NCBI RefSeq assembly: GCF_039535095.1
Contig: NZ_BAAAWN010000001.1
Location: 2,046,001-2,110,000, forward strand
DNA length: 64,000 nucleotides
Source of the DNA: Arthrobacter ramosus
GTDB taxonomy: Bacteria; Actinomycetota; Actinomycetes; Actinomycetales; Micrococcaceae
Reading direction: 5' to 3'
Shown piece after piece: positions 42,297 through 51,426 of this stretch. The notes beneath the pieces are model-generated. The model was not told the DNA's origin. It saw nothing but the letters and a program-made list of their open reading frames with translations, and searched no databases. Within the stretch, counting starts at the first letter, position 1, and each line of letters opens with the position of its first letter. Position numbers and translations under genes: made by a program.

Positions 42297-44381
42297 TCAA
42301 ACTCTTCCCTGTGGGCCGCGGGGGCCGCGAAGGTGTGGGGGTCGGCTCCAGAGCCGGAGGAACAAACCCAGGACGAGCGCGGCAACGGCCCCGGGTCCCA
42401 ATCCGGCAAAGCCCGGACCGTTGGACCCGGTGTACGCCAGGTTGCCAAACGACGCCGTCGACCCAACGGGCAAGACCACCGTAGACGACGCCGTGCCCGG
42501 CGCGCCGGGTACTGCTTCCGGAACCGTGGGCACGACCGGAGCCGTCACGGCAACTGAAGCCGGCGCTCCCGAAGCGGGCAGGAAATAGGTGTCGCCTGAG
42601 TAGTCCACTTTTATTTCGTGGTTCCCCGCGGACAGCGCCGGAAGGGTGACAGCGGCCGAGCCGGAGACCAGGGTCACCGCAGGCAGCCGGACCTGGTTGT
42701 CAACTGTCAAAATGACGGTTCCGGCAGGCTGCACCGGAAGCGGACTGCTCGCCGTGACGTTTACCCGTACGTCCACGGTTCGGCCTTCCAGGACGGAAGT
42801 TGACGATGGAACAAGAAGGACGGTCGCCTGGGCCCGCGCGGCGTTCACTTGAACCGTGACCGGTTCAGCGGACTTAAAGTTGGTGTCGCCGTCGTAGCTG
42901 AGTTGTACTGCGCGATTACCCTCAGCCCAGGGGATCGCGGTGGTGAAGCCACCTCGCGGATCCAAGGGCGCCGTTCCGAGAACGTTGCCGTTGAAACTCA
43001 AAGTCACTTGCCCCGTGGGCACAGCAGGCGAAGAAGCGCTCGAAGCAGTCGCGACCTTCGCGATCGCCGCGGCCATGTCAGCCGACACCGTACCCGTTAT
43101 CGTAGCGGGCTTGCTCAGCAGATCGGCGGAAACCGTCGTATTGACGATCCGCGTTGCGAGAGGCTGTACGAGTTGGGTCAGGGATGCCGTGGAGGACTGG
43201 AATTTGTAGGAATCAGTGTTGCGTGGGCGGTAATTGAAGGTGAGATCGTGGGAACCCGGGGGTAGGTCGATTGCTCTGATGGTGGCAGTTCCAGCGGCGT
43301 CGACAGGAACTGTTGCAAGCTCCGTGCCGTTATTGTCCGTGACCGCAACCTCGCCGCTTGGAACCACCCCGCCAAGGTCGGAGTTGACGACTGTTGCGAC
43401 GTAGCCGCCGGGAGTGCCGAAGATGGAAGGATTCGTCGTCGCGACGACGCCGGTGGTTGTTGCGTAGTCGGGGGTGTACCAGATGCTGACCCGGCCGCTA
43501 CCCGCGTTGTAGCCCCTGATCACGTTGCTCGCGGTTGGGACAACGTAGCTGCTGCCGCCACCGCCGCCACCGCCTCCGGCGCCACCTACGCGGCTGCCAA
43601 GAGCACCTGAACCACTGAGCCAACCGCCGCCGCCACCGCCTCCACCACCGCCGCTGGATGAATTTCCAGCTCCGCCACCGCCGGTTCCCGCTGTGCCGCT
43701 AGGCCCGATAGCCCCAGAGTGAGCGCCAGGTGCCCCGCCCGCACACCACCCGTCAGCTGACTGGCCATTCTGGTTGGCGGCACCGCCGGCACCGCCATTG
43801 CAGTACACGAAAGCAGCTCCGTGTCCTGCGCCCCCGCCGCCACCCGCGGCGACAACAAGGGGTGTCCCTTGCCCGTTGACTACGGCACTCGCGCCGCCGC
43901 CACCGCCGCCAGCAGATCCAGCGAGGGAACCGGTACCACCTGAACCTCCGCGAATGAAACCCAGTCCCCCGCCGCCTGGGTTGTGTCGCGACCCTGTTCC
44001 CCCGCCAGGTGTTGATGCGTAAATCTTCAGTGTCTCGCCGGGCGTCACTTGCAGCGTGGCGCGAATGTCGGCCCCTGCTCCGCCAGGACCATCATTGCTC
44101 ACAACAAAAGCGGTACCAGGAATATTGATTGGTCCGCCACCGCCGCCGGCGGAGCCCCAGGCCCGGATATCGATGGAGCGCACACCGGCCGGTACGATCC
44201 ACGTGTCTCCATTGACGTTGGCGAAGTCTCGTTTGGTGGGAGTTGGATCCGGAGCGACGGAAAGCTCTGTTGACGCAGCATTTGCAGGAGGATCGCTGAG
44301 CCCTACAGCTCCAACGGCACCCGCGAGCAGGAAGATGGACAATTGCACAGCCAACGGCTTGCGTGCTGAAAGAGGCCTCAT
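42297..44381 (-). CDS. Glycine-rich secreted protein with Ig-like repeats and LAxTG wall anchor
   Basis: 694 residues. A signal peptide (IFLLAGAVGAVGLSDPPANA) is followed by a beta-like segment, a long glycine-rich region (about 110-300, up to ten Gly in a row), then three Ig-like domain 3 type repeats (about 310-620). Near the C-terminus LAYTGSNG (LAxTG) precedes a hydrophobic stretch GLGPGAVAALVLGLFL and a basic tail. LAxTG proteins are usually class E sortase substrates; no class E sortase gene lies in this window. A surface structural or adhesive role is likely. Confidence 0.82.
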   Translation of the reverse strand: MRPLSARKPLAVQLSIFLLAGAVGAVGLSDPPANAASTELSVAPDPTPTKRDFANVNGDTWIVPAGVRSIDIRAWGSAGGGGGPINIPGTAFVVSNDGPGGAGADIRATLQVTPGETLKIYASTPGGGTGSRHNPGGGGLGFIRGGSGGTGSLAGSAGGGGGGASAVVNGQGTPLVVAAGGGGGAGHGAAFVYCNGGAGGAANQNGQSADGWCAGGAPGAHSGAIGPSGTAGTGGGGAGNSSSGGGGGGGGGGWLSGSGALGSRVGGAGGGGGGGGSSYVVPTASNVIRGYNAGSGRVSIWYTPDYATTTGVVATTNPSIFGTPGGYVATVVNSDLGGVVPSGEVAVTDNNGTELATVPVDAAGTATIRAIDLPPGSHDLTFNYRPRNTDSYKFQSSTASLTQLVQPLATRIVNTTVSADLLSKPATITGTVSADMAAAIAKVATASSASSPAVPTGQVTLSFNGNVLGTAPLDPRGGFTTAIPWAEGNRAVQLSYDGDTNFKSAEPVTVQVNAARAQATVLLVPSSTSVLEGRTVDVRVNVTASSPLPVQPAGTVILTVDNQVRLPAVTLVSGSAAVTLPALSAGNHEIKVDYSGDTYFLPASGAPASVAVTAPVVPTVPEAVPGAPGTASSTVVLPVGSTASFGNLAYTGSNGPGFAGLGPGAVAALVLGLFLRLWSRPPHLRGPRGPQGRV

Positions 44382-44461
44382 ACCGGGAACACTAGGTACG
44401 GGACGCTGCCAAGCCCTTCGGCGGGATCAAATACTATTCACAACGAATAGGTGATTCCCCC

Positions 44462-45094
44462 TCAGCTGTTTGCTGAAACCGCGGTCCCCAGGCCAAGCGC
44501 GGTAAGGATCGCGGCAGAGGTCCGTTCGAGTGCTTTCGTCACAGATGGCCTCTTCAGCCAGAGAACGGCCTTGGTTGCCACCAAAGACAGGATTCCGAGA
44601 TAGAGCATCGAAATTGCGAAGTCGATGACTCCGAGCATCATCGTCAGCCCAAGGGATGCTTCCCCGGGAGGAAGGAACTGGGGCACTACGGCGAGGAAAA
44701 ACAGACCCACTTTGGGGTTGAGCATGCACGAAACAAGTCCCGCGAAGAAACTCGAGCGCAGTTTGGGGCCCGTCCCCGGGGCATCCTCTTCCTGACGGGT
44801 TTGCTGCCCGCGCCGGCTGTGGATAAAGGCGCTGATCCCCAGGTAAATCAGATAAAGGCCACCGATGATCTTCACTACCCGGTAGGCCTCGGCCGACTGC
44901 TCCAGCAGGGCTGCCAATCCAATGCCGACAAGCCCTGCCCAAAAGATACTGCCTAGTGAGGAACCGAGACCTGCTGAGAGGCCAGTCTTGACGTTTGACA
45001 AGCTGTACCTCAGGACGAGGAACGAGTCAGGGCCTGGAGTGAGGGCCAAAATTACGCACAACCCGACGAACGCCGCAAGTGAACTCAGAGTCAT
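44462..45094 (-). CDS. LysE-family amino acid exporter
   Basis: 210 residues from ATG 45094. Starts FVGLCVILALTPGPDSFLVL, the LysE/RhtB signature, with about six membrane helices and the conserved KLRSSFFAGLVSCMLNPKVG. It exports amino acids or similar small solutes; the substrate is unknown. A short palindrome (CTATTC-GAATAG, 44434-44450) lies just beyond its stop, upstream of the wall-protein gene. Confidence 0.9.
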   Translation of the reverse strand: MTLSSLAAFVGLCVILALTPGPDSFLVLRYSLSNVKTGLSAGLGSSLGSIFWAGLVGIGLAALLEQSAEAYRVVKIIGGLYLIYLGISAFIHSRRGQQTRQEEDAPGTGPKLRSSFFAGLVSCMLNPKVGLFFLAVVPQFLPPGEASLGLTMMLGVIDFAISMLYLGILSLVATKAVLWLKRPSVTKALERTSAAILTALGLGTAVSANS

Positions 45095-45212
45095 GTTCCC
45101 ATTCAATCATTGCGTGGCATCTGCACCGGGTGCCGCGGGCCTCACGGCAGCTTCCCAGACCCCCCGGCTACAATGGGGCCGTCCGTATTTCCCCTCGAGA
45201 GGTAGTTCCCTT

Positions 45213-46739
45213 TTGGTCACTCGCCACGATGCACCCAGCCCGGAGCCGGGTCAGTCACCCCCTGTAGCCTACCCGGGCCAGGGGAAGCTGGCTGCCCGCA
45301 GCCGGCGGTTCAGCTTTCGCCGTTCGCCCCGCTGGTTCAAAATCACCAGCGCCGCGGTGGCTGTCTTGCTGATCGCAGTCATCGCGTTTGGAGGGTATTG
45401 GGTATGGCGCCTTCAGTCCAACATCTCGTCGTCCGCACTCGGCGCCGGAGGCGTCAGAACGGAAGGTCCGGTGGACGACAGCAAGGACCGGCTTCAAATC
45501 CTCGTTCTGGGTACTGATACGAGGAGCGGGAAGAACGGGCAGTTCGGTACCACCGACCAATCCTCCGGCTACGGCCAGTCTGACGTCATGATGTTGCTGG
45601 ATATCTCCGCGGACAACAACCATGTCAACGTCATCAGTTTCCCCCGGGACTTGTTGGTCGACGTTCCGGCTTGTACTGACAGCAAAACCGGCAAGCAATA
45701 CCCCGAGCGGCAAAATGCGATGATCAACAGTGCGATGGCCGAGGCCGGCATCGGTTGTGCTGTTGACACCGTCAACAAGCTCACGGGTTTGGAGGTTGAC
45801 CACTTCATGATGGCCGACTTCAATGCCGTGACCGAACTCTCCAAGGCCGTCGGCGGCGTCGACGTCTGTGTGAGCACTGCGGTCAACGACCCCGACTCCG
45901 GATTGCATTTGCCCAAGGGCACCTCGCAGGTGGAAGGCGACCAGGCCCTGGCCTTCCTGCGCACGCGCCATGCATTTACCGACGGCGGAGACCTCGGACG
46001 GATCAAGGCGCAGCAATCGTTCCTCGGTTCCCTCGTGCGGAAGCTCAAGGCTGACGGAACGCTCGGAAACCCGCAGAAGATGCTGGGCATCGCCGATACA
46101 GTCACGAAGAACCTCACCGTCGACAACGGACTCGCCTCGGTCCCCGCCCTGTTGACCATCGCGGGCAGGCTCAAGAACATTGACCCGGCCAAGGTCAACT
46201 TCATCACCGTGCCCAACGTCCCGGCGGCGTCCGATCCCAACCGGCTCGACCTCGACCAACCGGCAGCGAGCAACTTCTTTGCTGCGCTGACAAAGAGCGC
46301 CGACCTCAGCCAGCCCGCGCCAAGCGCCGCGGCGTCCCCGGCTCCATCGACGGGAACTCCGAAAGCCGCATACGACAAGGCGCTTCAACCGATCACCGTC
46401 GCCAATGGAACGGGTGTGACCGGCAGAAGCCAGGAGATCGGATCCGTTCTCTCCGCCGGGGGCTTCACGAAGCTGGCCAAGATCCAGGCCGATAGCAGGC
46501 CACAGACCATGGTCTATTACGGTGCAGGCTTTGCCGACGTTGCCGCGGATGTCGCCGCAATGTTCGGGTTGCCGGCGACGAGCGTGCAGCAGGTCGCCAG
46601 TGTCCAGGGAGTCCAGCTCTACGCCGGGCAAGACTTCGCTACCGGGGACAAGCCGACACTTCCGGCGCCCAAGCCTAACGATGTGGTTGCCCAGACCGCC
46701 CAGGACCAGACCTGCCAGACAACCAACCCGGTCGGATAG
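45213..46739 (+). CDS. LytR-CpsA-Psr (LCP) family phosphotransferase
   Basis: 508 residues from TTG 45213, chosen because GAGAGG precedes it and because frames further upstream (from 44922) overlap lysE. A single membrane helix (SAAVAVLLIAVIAFGGYWVW, about 48-67) anchors the protein; the LCP domain follows (DSKDRLQILVLGTDTR, SDVMMLLDISADNNHVNVIS, FPRDLLVDVP, with the Arg/Asp residues that bind pyrophosphate lipids), then a C-terminal LytR_C domain (ITVANGTGVTGRSQEIGSVL). LCP enzymes attach secondary polymers such as teichoic-acid-like glycans or arabinogalactan to peptidoglycan at the outer face of the membrane. Confidence 0.92.
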   Translation: MVTRHDAPSPEPGQSPPVAYPGQGKLAARSRRFSFRRSPRWFKITSAAVAVLLIAVIAFGGYWVWRLQSNISSSALGAGGVRTEGPVDDSKDRLQILVLGTDTRSGKNGQFGTTDQSSGYGQSDVMMLLDISADNNHVNVISFPRDLLVDVPACTDSKTGKQYPERQNAMINSAMAEAGIGCAVDTVNKLTGLEVDHFMMADFNAVTELSKAVGGVDVCVSTAVNDPDSGLHLPKGTSQVEGDQALAFLRTRHAFTDGGDLGRIKAQQSFLGSLVRKLKADGTLGNPQKMLGIADTVTKNLTVDNGLASVPALLTIAGRLKNIDPAKVNFITVPNVPAASDPNRLDLDQPAASNFFAALTKSADLSQPAPSAAASPAPSTGTPKAAYDKALQPITVANGTGVTGRSQEIGSVLSAGGFTKLAKIQADSRPQTMVYYGAGFADVAADVAAMFGLPATSVQQVASVQGVQLYAGQDFATGDKPTLPAPKPNDVVAQTAQDQTCQTTNPVG

Positions 46740-46748
46740 CCGGAAGAC

Positions 46749-46789
46749 AAAGCGCCCTCCGCCCCGCATTGCGGGACGGAGGGCGCTTT
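46749..46789. terminator. Bidirectional terminator between the LCP gene and the VOC gene
   Basis: Perfect 13-bp stem AAAGCGCCCTCCG / CGGAGGGCGCTTT (46749-46761, 46777-46789), followed on the plus strand by a T-rich run (46793-46798). Confidence 0.88.
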
Positions 46790-46800
46790 CTGTTTTTGTG

Positions 46801-47220
46801 CTACTGAGGTTGCTCTCCCGAAACGTTGACCAGCCATGCAATGCCGAATTTATCGGTCAGCATCCCGAAGATGTCCCCCCAAGGTGCCTTCTCCATCGGC
46901 ACGGTCACCGTCCCGCCGTCGGCCAGGCCGTCCCAATAGCCGCGAAGTTCCGCTTCGTCGTCGCCACTGAGCGACACCGAGATGTTGTTTCCCGGGCTGT
47001 ACTCCATGCTATTGGGGGTGTCTGCGGCCATGAGCAGCAATCCGTTGTCTGTTTTGAGTGCCGAGTGCATGATCTTGTCGCTTTCGACGGGGTCTTCGCT
47101 CGCGTGGAACTCCGCGAAGGTGCTTTGGGTCAGCTCGCCGCCGAAGACCGACTGGTAGAAGGACATGGCCTCCTTGGCGTTGTCCCGAAAGCTGATGTAG
47201 GGGTTGAGGTTCGTGGTCAT
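46801..47220 (-). CDS. VOC-family protein (PhnB-like)
   Basis: 139 residues. MTTNLNPYISFRDNAKEAMS, FYQSVFGGEL and the end PWGDIFGMLTDKFGIAWLVN are the PhnB/3-demethylubiquinone-methyltransferase-like pattern of VOC proteins. Many act in antibiotic tolerance or have no known substrate. It stands alone between two terminators or promoters. Confidence 0.9.
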   Translation of the reverse strand: MTTNLNPYISFRDNAKEAMSFYQSVFGGELTQSTFAEFHASEDPVESDKIMHSALKTDNGLLLMAADTPNSMEYSPGNNISVSLSGDDEAELRGYWDGLADGGTVTVPMEKAPWGDIFGMLTDKFGIAWLVNVSGEQPQ

Positions 47221-47339
47221 TACATGGCTCCTCAGTGTTTGGGGGCAGCACGATCAGCTACCTTTTCGTCATGCTAACAGCGCCGGCCGGGACCATCTAC
47301 AGCCAAAGTTTTTCTTGCCCGACGGCGGCTGTGCCGGTT

Positions 47340-47714
47340 TCATGCGCCGCTTGCCTCGCGGCCGACGAGGCCCACTGTGTTGCCCTCACTGTCCTTGATG
47401 AAGGCCATCCATTCATCGGTTCCTGCCGGCCCGAGGCTTCCGTCGACGTGGCTATACACTAATTGCGGCTCCTGGATGATCTTGGTCCCTGAGGCGCGGA
47501 GTTCTTCAACAGAGAGCCGGAGATCGGCTACGTCAAGGTAGATCAGCGACGACGGGGCGCCTCGATCCAGGAGGAGCCGGACGCCGTCGAGATCGAAGAA
47601 GAGCAGGCCGGGCGGATCGAATCTTCCGCTCGGTTCACTGCCCAGCAGCCGGGAGTAAAACGCCGATGCCCGGTCGAGGTCCACGGCCCGCTGGGCAACT
47701 TGGACCAGCCTCAT
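47340..47714 (-). CDS. VOC-family protein (glyoxalase/bleomycin-resistance type)
   Basis: 124 residues. Begins MRLVQVAQRAVDLDRASAFY, then SRLLGSEPSGRFDPPGLLFF and ends near AFIKDSEGNTVGLV, the paired beta-alpha-beta modules of the VOC fold. Substrate unknown. It is divergent from the DUF3054 gene, with a 127-bp gap. Confidence 0.88.
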   Translation of the reverse strand: MRLVQVAQRAVDLDRASAFYSRLLGSEPSGRFDPPGLLFFDLDGVRLLLDRGAPSSLIYLDVADLRLSVEELRASGTKIIQEPQLVYSHVDGSLGPAGTDEWMAFIKDSEGNTVGLVGREASGA

Positions 47715-47841
47715 GTTGTACCTCCGGGGATAGGCGCTTCAAGTGTCGTAGCCACATCCTCCGCGGTACTCAGTGCGGGTTCAAGAGTCCTGCGGCACCT
47801 TCGGTTCGAGTTCGGCATCAGTGCGGGATAGTGTCGTGTCC

Positions 47842-48240
47842 ATGCCTGCTGCAAAACCCGCCCTGGTCCGCACTGCCCTCATCGCCGGACTGGCCGACGC
47901 CGTTTTCATTCTTGTTTTCGCGGCCATCGGCCGCGACGCGCACCAGCGCGCAGATGTGCTGACCGGGGTCTTTGCCACGGCTTGGCCGTTTCTTGCCGGT
48001 GCCGCGATCGGTTGGCTCGCTGTGAGGGCCTGGCGGGCACCCTTCCGGATCTGGCCGGCCGGCGTCGCCGTATGGATTGGAACCGTGGCCGGGGGCATGC
48101 TTTTGCGTGCGGCCACCGGACAGACCGTGGTGCTCGCGTTCATCATTGTCGCCTTGATCAGCTTGGCGATCCTGCTGCTTGGCTACCGCGCCGTGATCGC
48201 CCTCGTGGTGCGGGTCCGTCGACGGAGCCGCCAGTCCTAA
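47842..48240 (+). CDS. DUF3054 membrane protein
   Basis: 132 residues from ATG 47842. Four membrane helices (LIAGLADAVFILVFAAIG; GVFATAWPFLAGAAIGWLAV; WPAGVAVWIGTVAGGMLL; VVLAFIIVALISLAILLLGY) and the invariant R-A-W-R turn after helix 2 fit DUF3054, common in actinobacteria and haloarchaea. Function is not established. The next gene follows 61 bp downstream. Confidence 0.88.
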   Translation: MPAAKPALVRTALIAGLADAVFILVFAAIGRDAHQRADVLTGVFATAWPFLAGAAIGWLAVRAWRAPFRIWPAGVAVWIGTVAGGMLLRAATGQTVVLAFIIVALISLAILLLGYRAVIALVVRVRRRSRQS

Positions 48241-48301
48241 GAACCCGCCGATGGACTAGGCTTGCTACGTCCACTGCTGCACTTCGGAAAGGCTGCCCCC
48301 A

Positions 48302-48583
48302 GTGATCACCGCTTTTGTCCTGATCAAGACCGACGCTTCACGCATCCCGGAGACGGCCGAGGAGATCTCCGCCATCCAAGGGATCAGCGAGGTCTACTCC
48401 GTCACAGGGGAATGGGACCTTATTGCCGTGGCGCGCGTGGCGAAGCATGAGGAATTGGCGGACGTCATCGCCGACAAACTCTCCAAGGTCCCCGCAGTGG
48501 TTCACACCACCACGCACATCGCCTTCCGCGCCTACTCACAGCATGATCTGGACGCCGCGTTTTCGCTGGGTTTCGAGCAGTAA
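48302..48583 (+). CDS. Stand-alone Lrp/AsnC ligand-binding (RAM) domain protein
   Basis: 93 residues: MITAFVLIKTDASRIPETAE, then VYSVTGEWDLIAVARVAKHE, then VHTTTHIAFRAYS. This is the RAM domain of Lrp regulators without a DNA-binding part. Such proteins bind amino acids and form ring-shaped oligomers; in actinobacteria one copy often lies near trpD or the bc-complex genes, as here. It may tune an Lrp protein or an enzyme directly. Confidence 0.92.
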   Translation: MITAFVLIKTDASRIPETAEEISAIQGISEVYSVTGEWDLIAVARVAKHEELADVIADKLSKVPAVVHTTTHIAFRAYSQHDLDAAFSLGFEQ

Positions 48584-48606
48584 CCGCCGGAATCCTGGCG
48601 CCTTGC

Positions 48607-49668
48607 CTAGCTTTGGCTGAGTCCGACCCACGTGTCGAGGACCCGGGTGGCCGCTCCGGAATCAATGGATTCCGCAGCCCGCAGCCAGGCCGACTTCATT
48701 CGTTCCAGGAAGGGTCCGTCGGCGGCAGTGTCGAAGGCCACCAGGCCTGCGGCGGCGTTGAGGACTACTGCGTCCCGGACCGGGCCCGGCTTCCCGTCAA
48801 GTACTTCGCGCACGACGGCGGCATTCGCCTCGGCGTTGCCGCCTCGAAGATCGGCGACGGTCGCCGCAGCGATCCCAAGAGCGGCCGGCGAGAACCGCTG
48901 CTCGGTGACCTGCCCGTTCCTGATTTCCCACACCGTGGATGGACCTGTGGTGGTGAGTTCATCGAGGCCGTCTTCCCCACGGAACACCAATCCGCGGCTC
49001 CCCCGGCGCGCCAGGACCCCGGCGATCAACGGAGCCATGGTGGCGTTGGCAACACCCACGGCTGAAGCCTGGACGTGGGCCGGGTTGGTCATCGGTCCCA
49101 GGAAGTTGAAGGCCGTGGGGATGCCAAGTTCCGCCCGCACAACACCGGTATGCCGGAATGACGGGTGGAATACCTGGGCGAAACAGAATGTGATCCCCGC
49201 CTCTTCGGCGTTGCGGGCTACGCGCTCGATCGGCAAGTCGAGCCTCACGCCCAAGGCTTCCAGGACATCGGCGGAGCCCGACGACGACGACGCCGCCCGG
49301 TTCCCGTGCTTTACGACGCGCGCTCCCGCGCCGGCTGCCACAAGGGCAGCCATCGTCGAGATGTTGACCGTATTGAGTCGATCGCCGCCGGTTCCCACGA
49401 TGTCAAGCTTTTCGCCCGGAATGCTCACGGGTTTGGCGTTGGAGAGCATCGCCTCGACCAATCCGGTGACTTCATCCACTGTTTCGCCTTTGGCGCGCAA
49501 GGCAACCAGGAAACCGGCGATCTGGGAAGGGGCGGCTTCCCCGGACATGATCGTGTTCATGGCCCATGCTGTGTTCCCGATCGAGAGGTCATGCCCGTTG
49601 ATCAATGCCGAGATGAGTCCGGGCCACGAGTTGCTTGCCTGCTCTGCAGATGCCTGTGAAGTCACCAC
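48607..49668 (-). CDS. trpD: Anthranilate phosphoribosyltransferase
   Basis: 353 residues. Motifs of the enzyme are present: [18 protein letters not shown] (PRPP/anthranilate binding, about 91-108), [20 protein letters not shown] (about 118-137) and [12 protein letters not shown]. It joins anthranilate to PRPP in tryptophan synthesis in the cytoplasm. It is separate from other trp genes, as is common in Micrococcaceae, and divergent from ctaE. Confidence 0.97.
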   Translation of the reverse strand: MVTSQASAEQASNSWPGLISALINGHDLSIGNTAWAMNTIMSGEAAPSQIAGFLVALRAKGETVDEVTGLVEAMLSNAKPVSIPGEKLDIVGTGGDRLNTVNISTMAALVAAGAGARVVKHGNRAASSSSGSADVLEALGVRLDLPIERVARNAEEAGITFCFAQVFHPSFRHTGVVRAELGIPTAFNFLGPMTNPAHVQASAVGVANATMAPLIAGVLARRGSRGLVFRGEDGLDELTTTGPSTVWEIRNGQVTEQRFSPAALGIAAATVADLRGGNAEANAAVVREVLDGKPGPVRDAVVLNAAAGLVAFDTAADGPFLERMKSAWLRAAESIDSGAATRVLDTWVGLSQS

Positions 49669-49777
49669 TTGATGCTATCGATCCACCCGGCTCCGTGACC
49701 AATGCTAAGGACGCCGGGAACTTTTCCGCGCGAATTCGCGTGTTTGTAGAAAAAGTCTCCCCAAATGGCGGTTCGCA

Positions 49778-49813
49778 TTGGGAAGTCCGGACTTTTACAG
49801 ACATAATGTCTTT
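49778..49813 (+). promoter_or_regulatory. Promoter of ctaE, probably giving a leaderless mRNA
   Basis: -35 TTGGGA (49778-49783) and -10 CATAAT (49802-49807) are 18 bp apart. Transcription should begin about 7 bp downstream, at or next to the GTG start at 49814, and there is no Shine-Dalgarno sequence. The -10 box lies within a perfect palindrome AGACATAATGTCT (49799-49811), a possible operator. Confidence 0.6.
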
Positions 49814-50452
49814 GTGACATCTGCGACCCATGCCCCCAGTACCCCGGCGCACCCGACGCTGAATCGCCCCAATTTGGTTTCCGTTGGAACCGTTGTGTGG
49901 CTTTCCAGTGAGTTGATGTTCTTCGCCGGTCTCTTCGCCATGTACTTCACCCTGCGCTCCACGTCAGGCGCGTTGTGGGCGGAAGAAACCGGCAAGCTCA
50001 ACTTCCCGTTTGCGCTTATAAACACGATCGTCCTTGTGTCAAGTTCCTTTACTTGCCAGATGGGCGTCTTCGCTGCCGAGCGACTTGAGCCGCGCCGTCG
50101 AGGTGGTGTGCTGCAGTTCACCCGCTGGGGTATGAACGAATGGTTCATCCTGACGTTCATCATGGGCGCCTTCTTCGTTGCCGGCCAGACCACCGAATAC
50201 GCAATGCTTGTGTCCGAGCACGTGACGCTCTCGGCCAACGCCTACGGTTCCTCGTTTTACATAACAACCGGCTTCCACGGTCTCCACGTCATCGGCGGCC
50301 TCATCGCCTTCCTGTTCATCATTGGCCGTGCATACGCCGCCAAGAAGTTCGGACACTTTGAAGCGACCTCGGCAATCGTCACCTCGTACTATTGGCACTT
50401 CGTGGATGTTGTGTGGATCGGCCTCTTCCTGGTCATCTACGTCCTCAAATAG
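49814..50452 (+). CDS. ctaE: Cytochrome c oxidase subunit III
   Basis: 212 residues from GTG 49814, matching the family N-terminus ([20 protein letters not shown]). Five membrane helices; [16 protein letters not shown] and [19 protein letters not shown] are typical. It is a core subunit of the aa3 oxidase in the membrane. First of the ctaE-qcrC-qcrA-qcrB group, as in other actinobacteria, where aa3 oxidase and bc complex form a supercomplex. The other oxidase genes lie 1.4 kb beyond qcrB on the other strand. Confidence 0.95.
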   Translation: MTSATHAPSTPAHPTLNRPNLVSVGTVVWLSSELMFFAGLFAMYFTLRSTSGALWAEETGKLNFPFALINTIVLVSSSFTCQMGVFAAERLEPRRRGGVLQFTRWGMNEWFILTFIMGAFFVAGQTTEYAMLVSEHVTLSANAYGSSFYITTGFHGLHVIGGLIAFLFIIGRAYAAKKFGHFEATSAIVTSYYWHFVDVVWIGLFLVIYVLK

Positions 50453-50540
50453 CCCGGCACCGACTCTTGTTCCACAAGAGGATGAATTTTAAAGAAGCGG
50501 CTCACGGAGCCGACGCAGGATCGAATAAAGGAACCACCAC

Positions 50541-51329
50541 GTGAAGGCACTCTCGCAGAAGCGACGTCATCCACTGGCAGCCATTGCGCTGCTGTTGTTG
50601 GGACTCCTCGTCACTGGTGGGCTTTACGCCGTTGCCACAACGGTCAACCAGGCGAAGGCAGACACCACTACCTTCAGCGCCAGCGACGCCCAGGAAGGTG
50701 GCAAGCTCTTTGCCGCAAACTGTGCCACTTGCCACGGCATGGGCGCGAGCGGAACCAAGGACGCTCCGTCGCTGGTCGGCGTGGGCGCTGCTGCAGTTGA
50801 CTTCCAGGTTGGCACCGGCCGTATGCCCATGCAGATGAACGGACCCCAGGCCCAGGAAAAGCCAAGGCAGTTCAACGACCAGCAGACGCAGCAGCTGGCG
50901 GCTTACGTCGCTTCGCTCGGCGCCGGCCCGGCCATTCCCGATGCATCGCTGCTCGATGAAAAGGGAGATGCCGCCAAGGGTGGCGAACTCTTCCGCGTGA
51001 ACTGTGCGATGTGCCACAACGCCGCAGCCGCCGGTGGTGCCTTGACCCGTGGAAAGTTCGCTCCTGCACTGGCCGGGGTCTCGGGACAGCACATCTACGA
51101 AGCCATGGCCACTGGTCCGCAGAACATGCCCGTCTTCAACGACGCCAACATCTCTCCTCAGGGCAAGCGCGACATCATCACCTTCCTGAAGACGATCGAA
51201 GCCAACGGCTCGCCTGGTGGGAACGACCTCGGTTCGCTGGGTCCGGTTTCCGAAGGTCTCTTCGTCTGGGTCGCAGGCCTTGGCGTCATCATCGCCTTCA
51301 CCATCTGGCTGACGTCCCGCACGTCCTAG
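50541..51329 (+). CDS. qcrC: Cytochrome bc complex dihaem cytochrome c subunit
   Basis: 262 residues from GTG 50541 with AAAGGA 9 nt upstream. An N-terminal membrane helix (LAAIALLLLGLLVTGGLYAV) is followed by two haem c motifs, CATCHG and CAMCHN, and a C-terminal membrane helix (GLFVWVAGLGVIIAFTIWL). In actinobacteria this dihaem protein replaces the separate cytochrome c and passes electrons from the Rieske centre straight to the oxidase. It works outside the membrane. Confidence 0.96.
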   Translation: MKALSQKRRHPLAAIALLLLGLLVTGGLYAVATTVNQAKADTTTFSASDAQEGGKLFAANCATCHGMGASGTKDAPSLVGVGAAAVDFQVGTGRMPMQMNGPQAQEKPRQFNDQQTQQLAAYVASLGAGPAIPDASLLDEKGDAAKGGELFRVNCAMCHNAAAAGGALTRGKFAPALAGVSGQHIYEAMATGPQNMPVFNDANISPQGKRDIITFLKTIEANGSPGGNDLGSLGPVSEGLFVWVAGLGVIIAFTIWLTSRTS

Positions 51330-51426
51330 GACAGACGCACTAAAGCTTCTGCTGTCCCCACAGCAGTTTTGAATTGAACATTAACCCGGTTCCGGCCGGG
51401 ACAACGAGAGAAGGATGAGGCGAATT

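Noticed and set aside
45255..46841. A 528-residue minus-strand frame
   Set aside because: Antisense of the LCP gene, whose domain motifs are intact; typical of GC-rich third-position bias.
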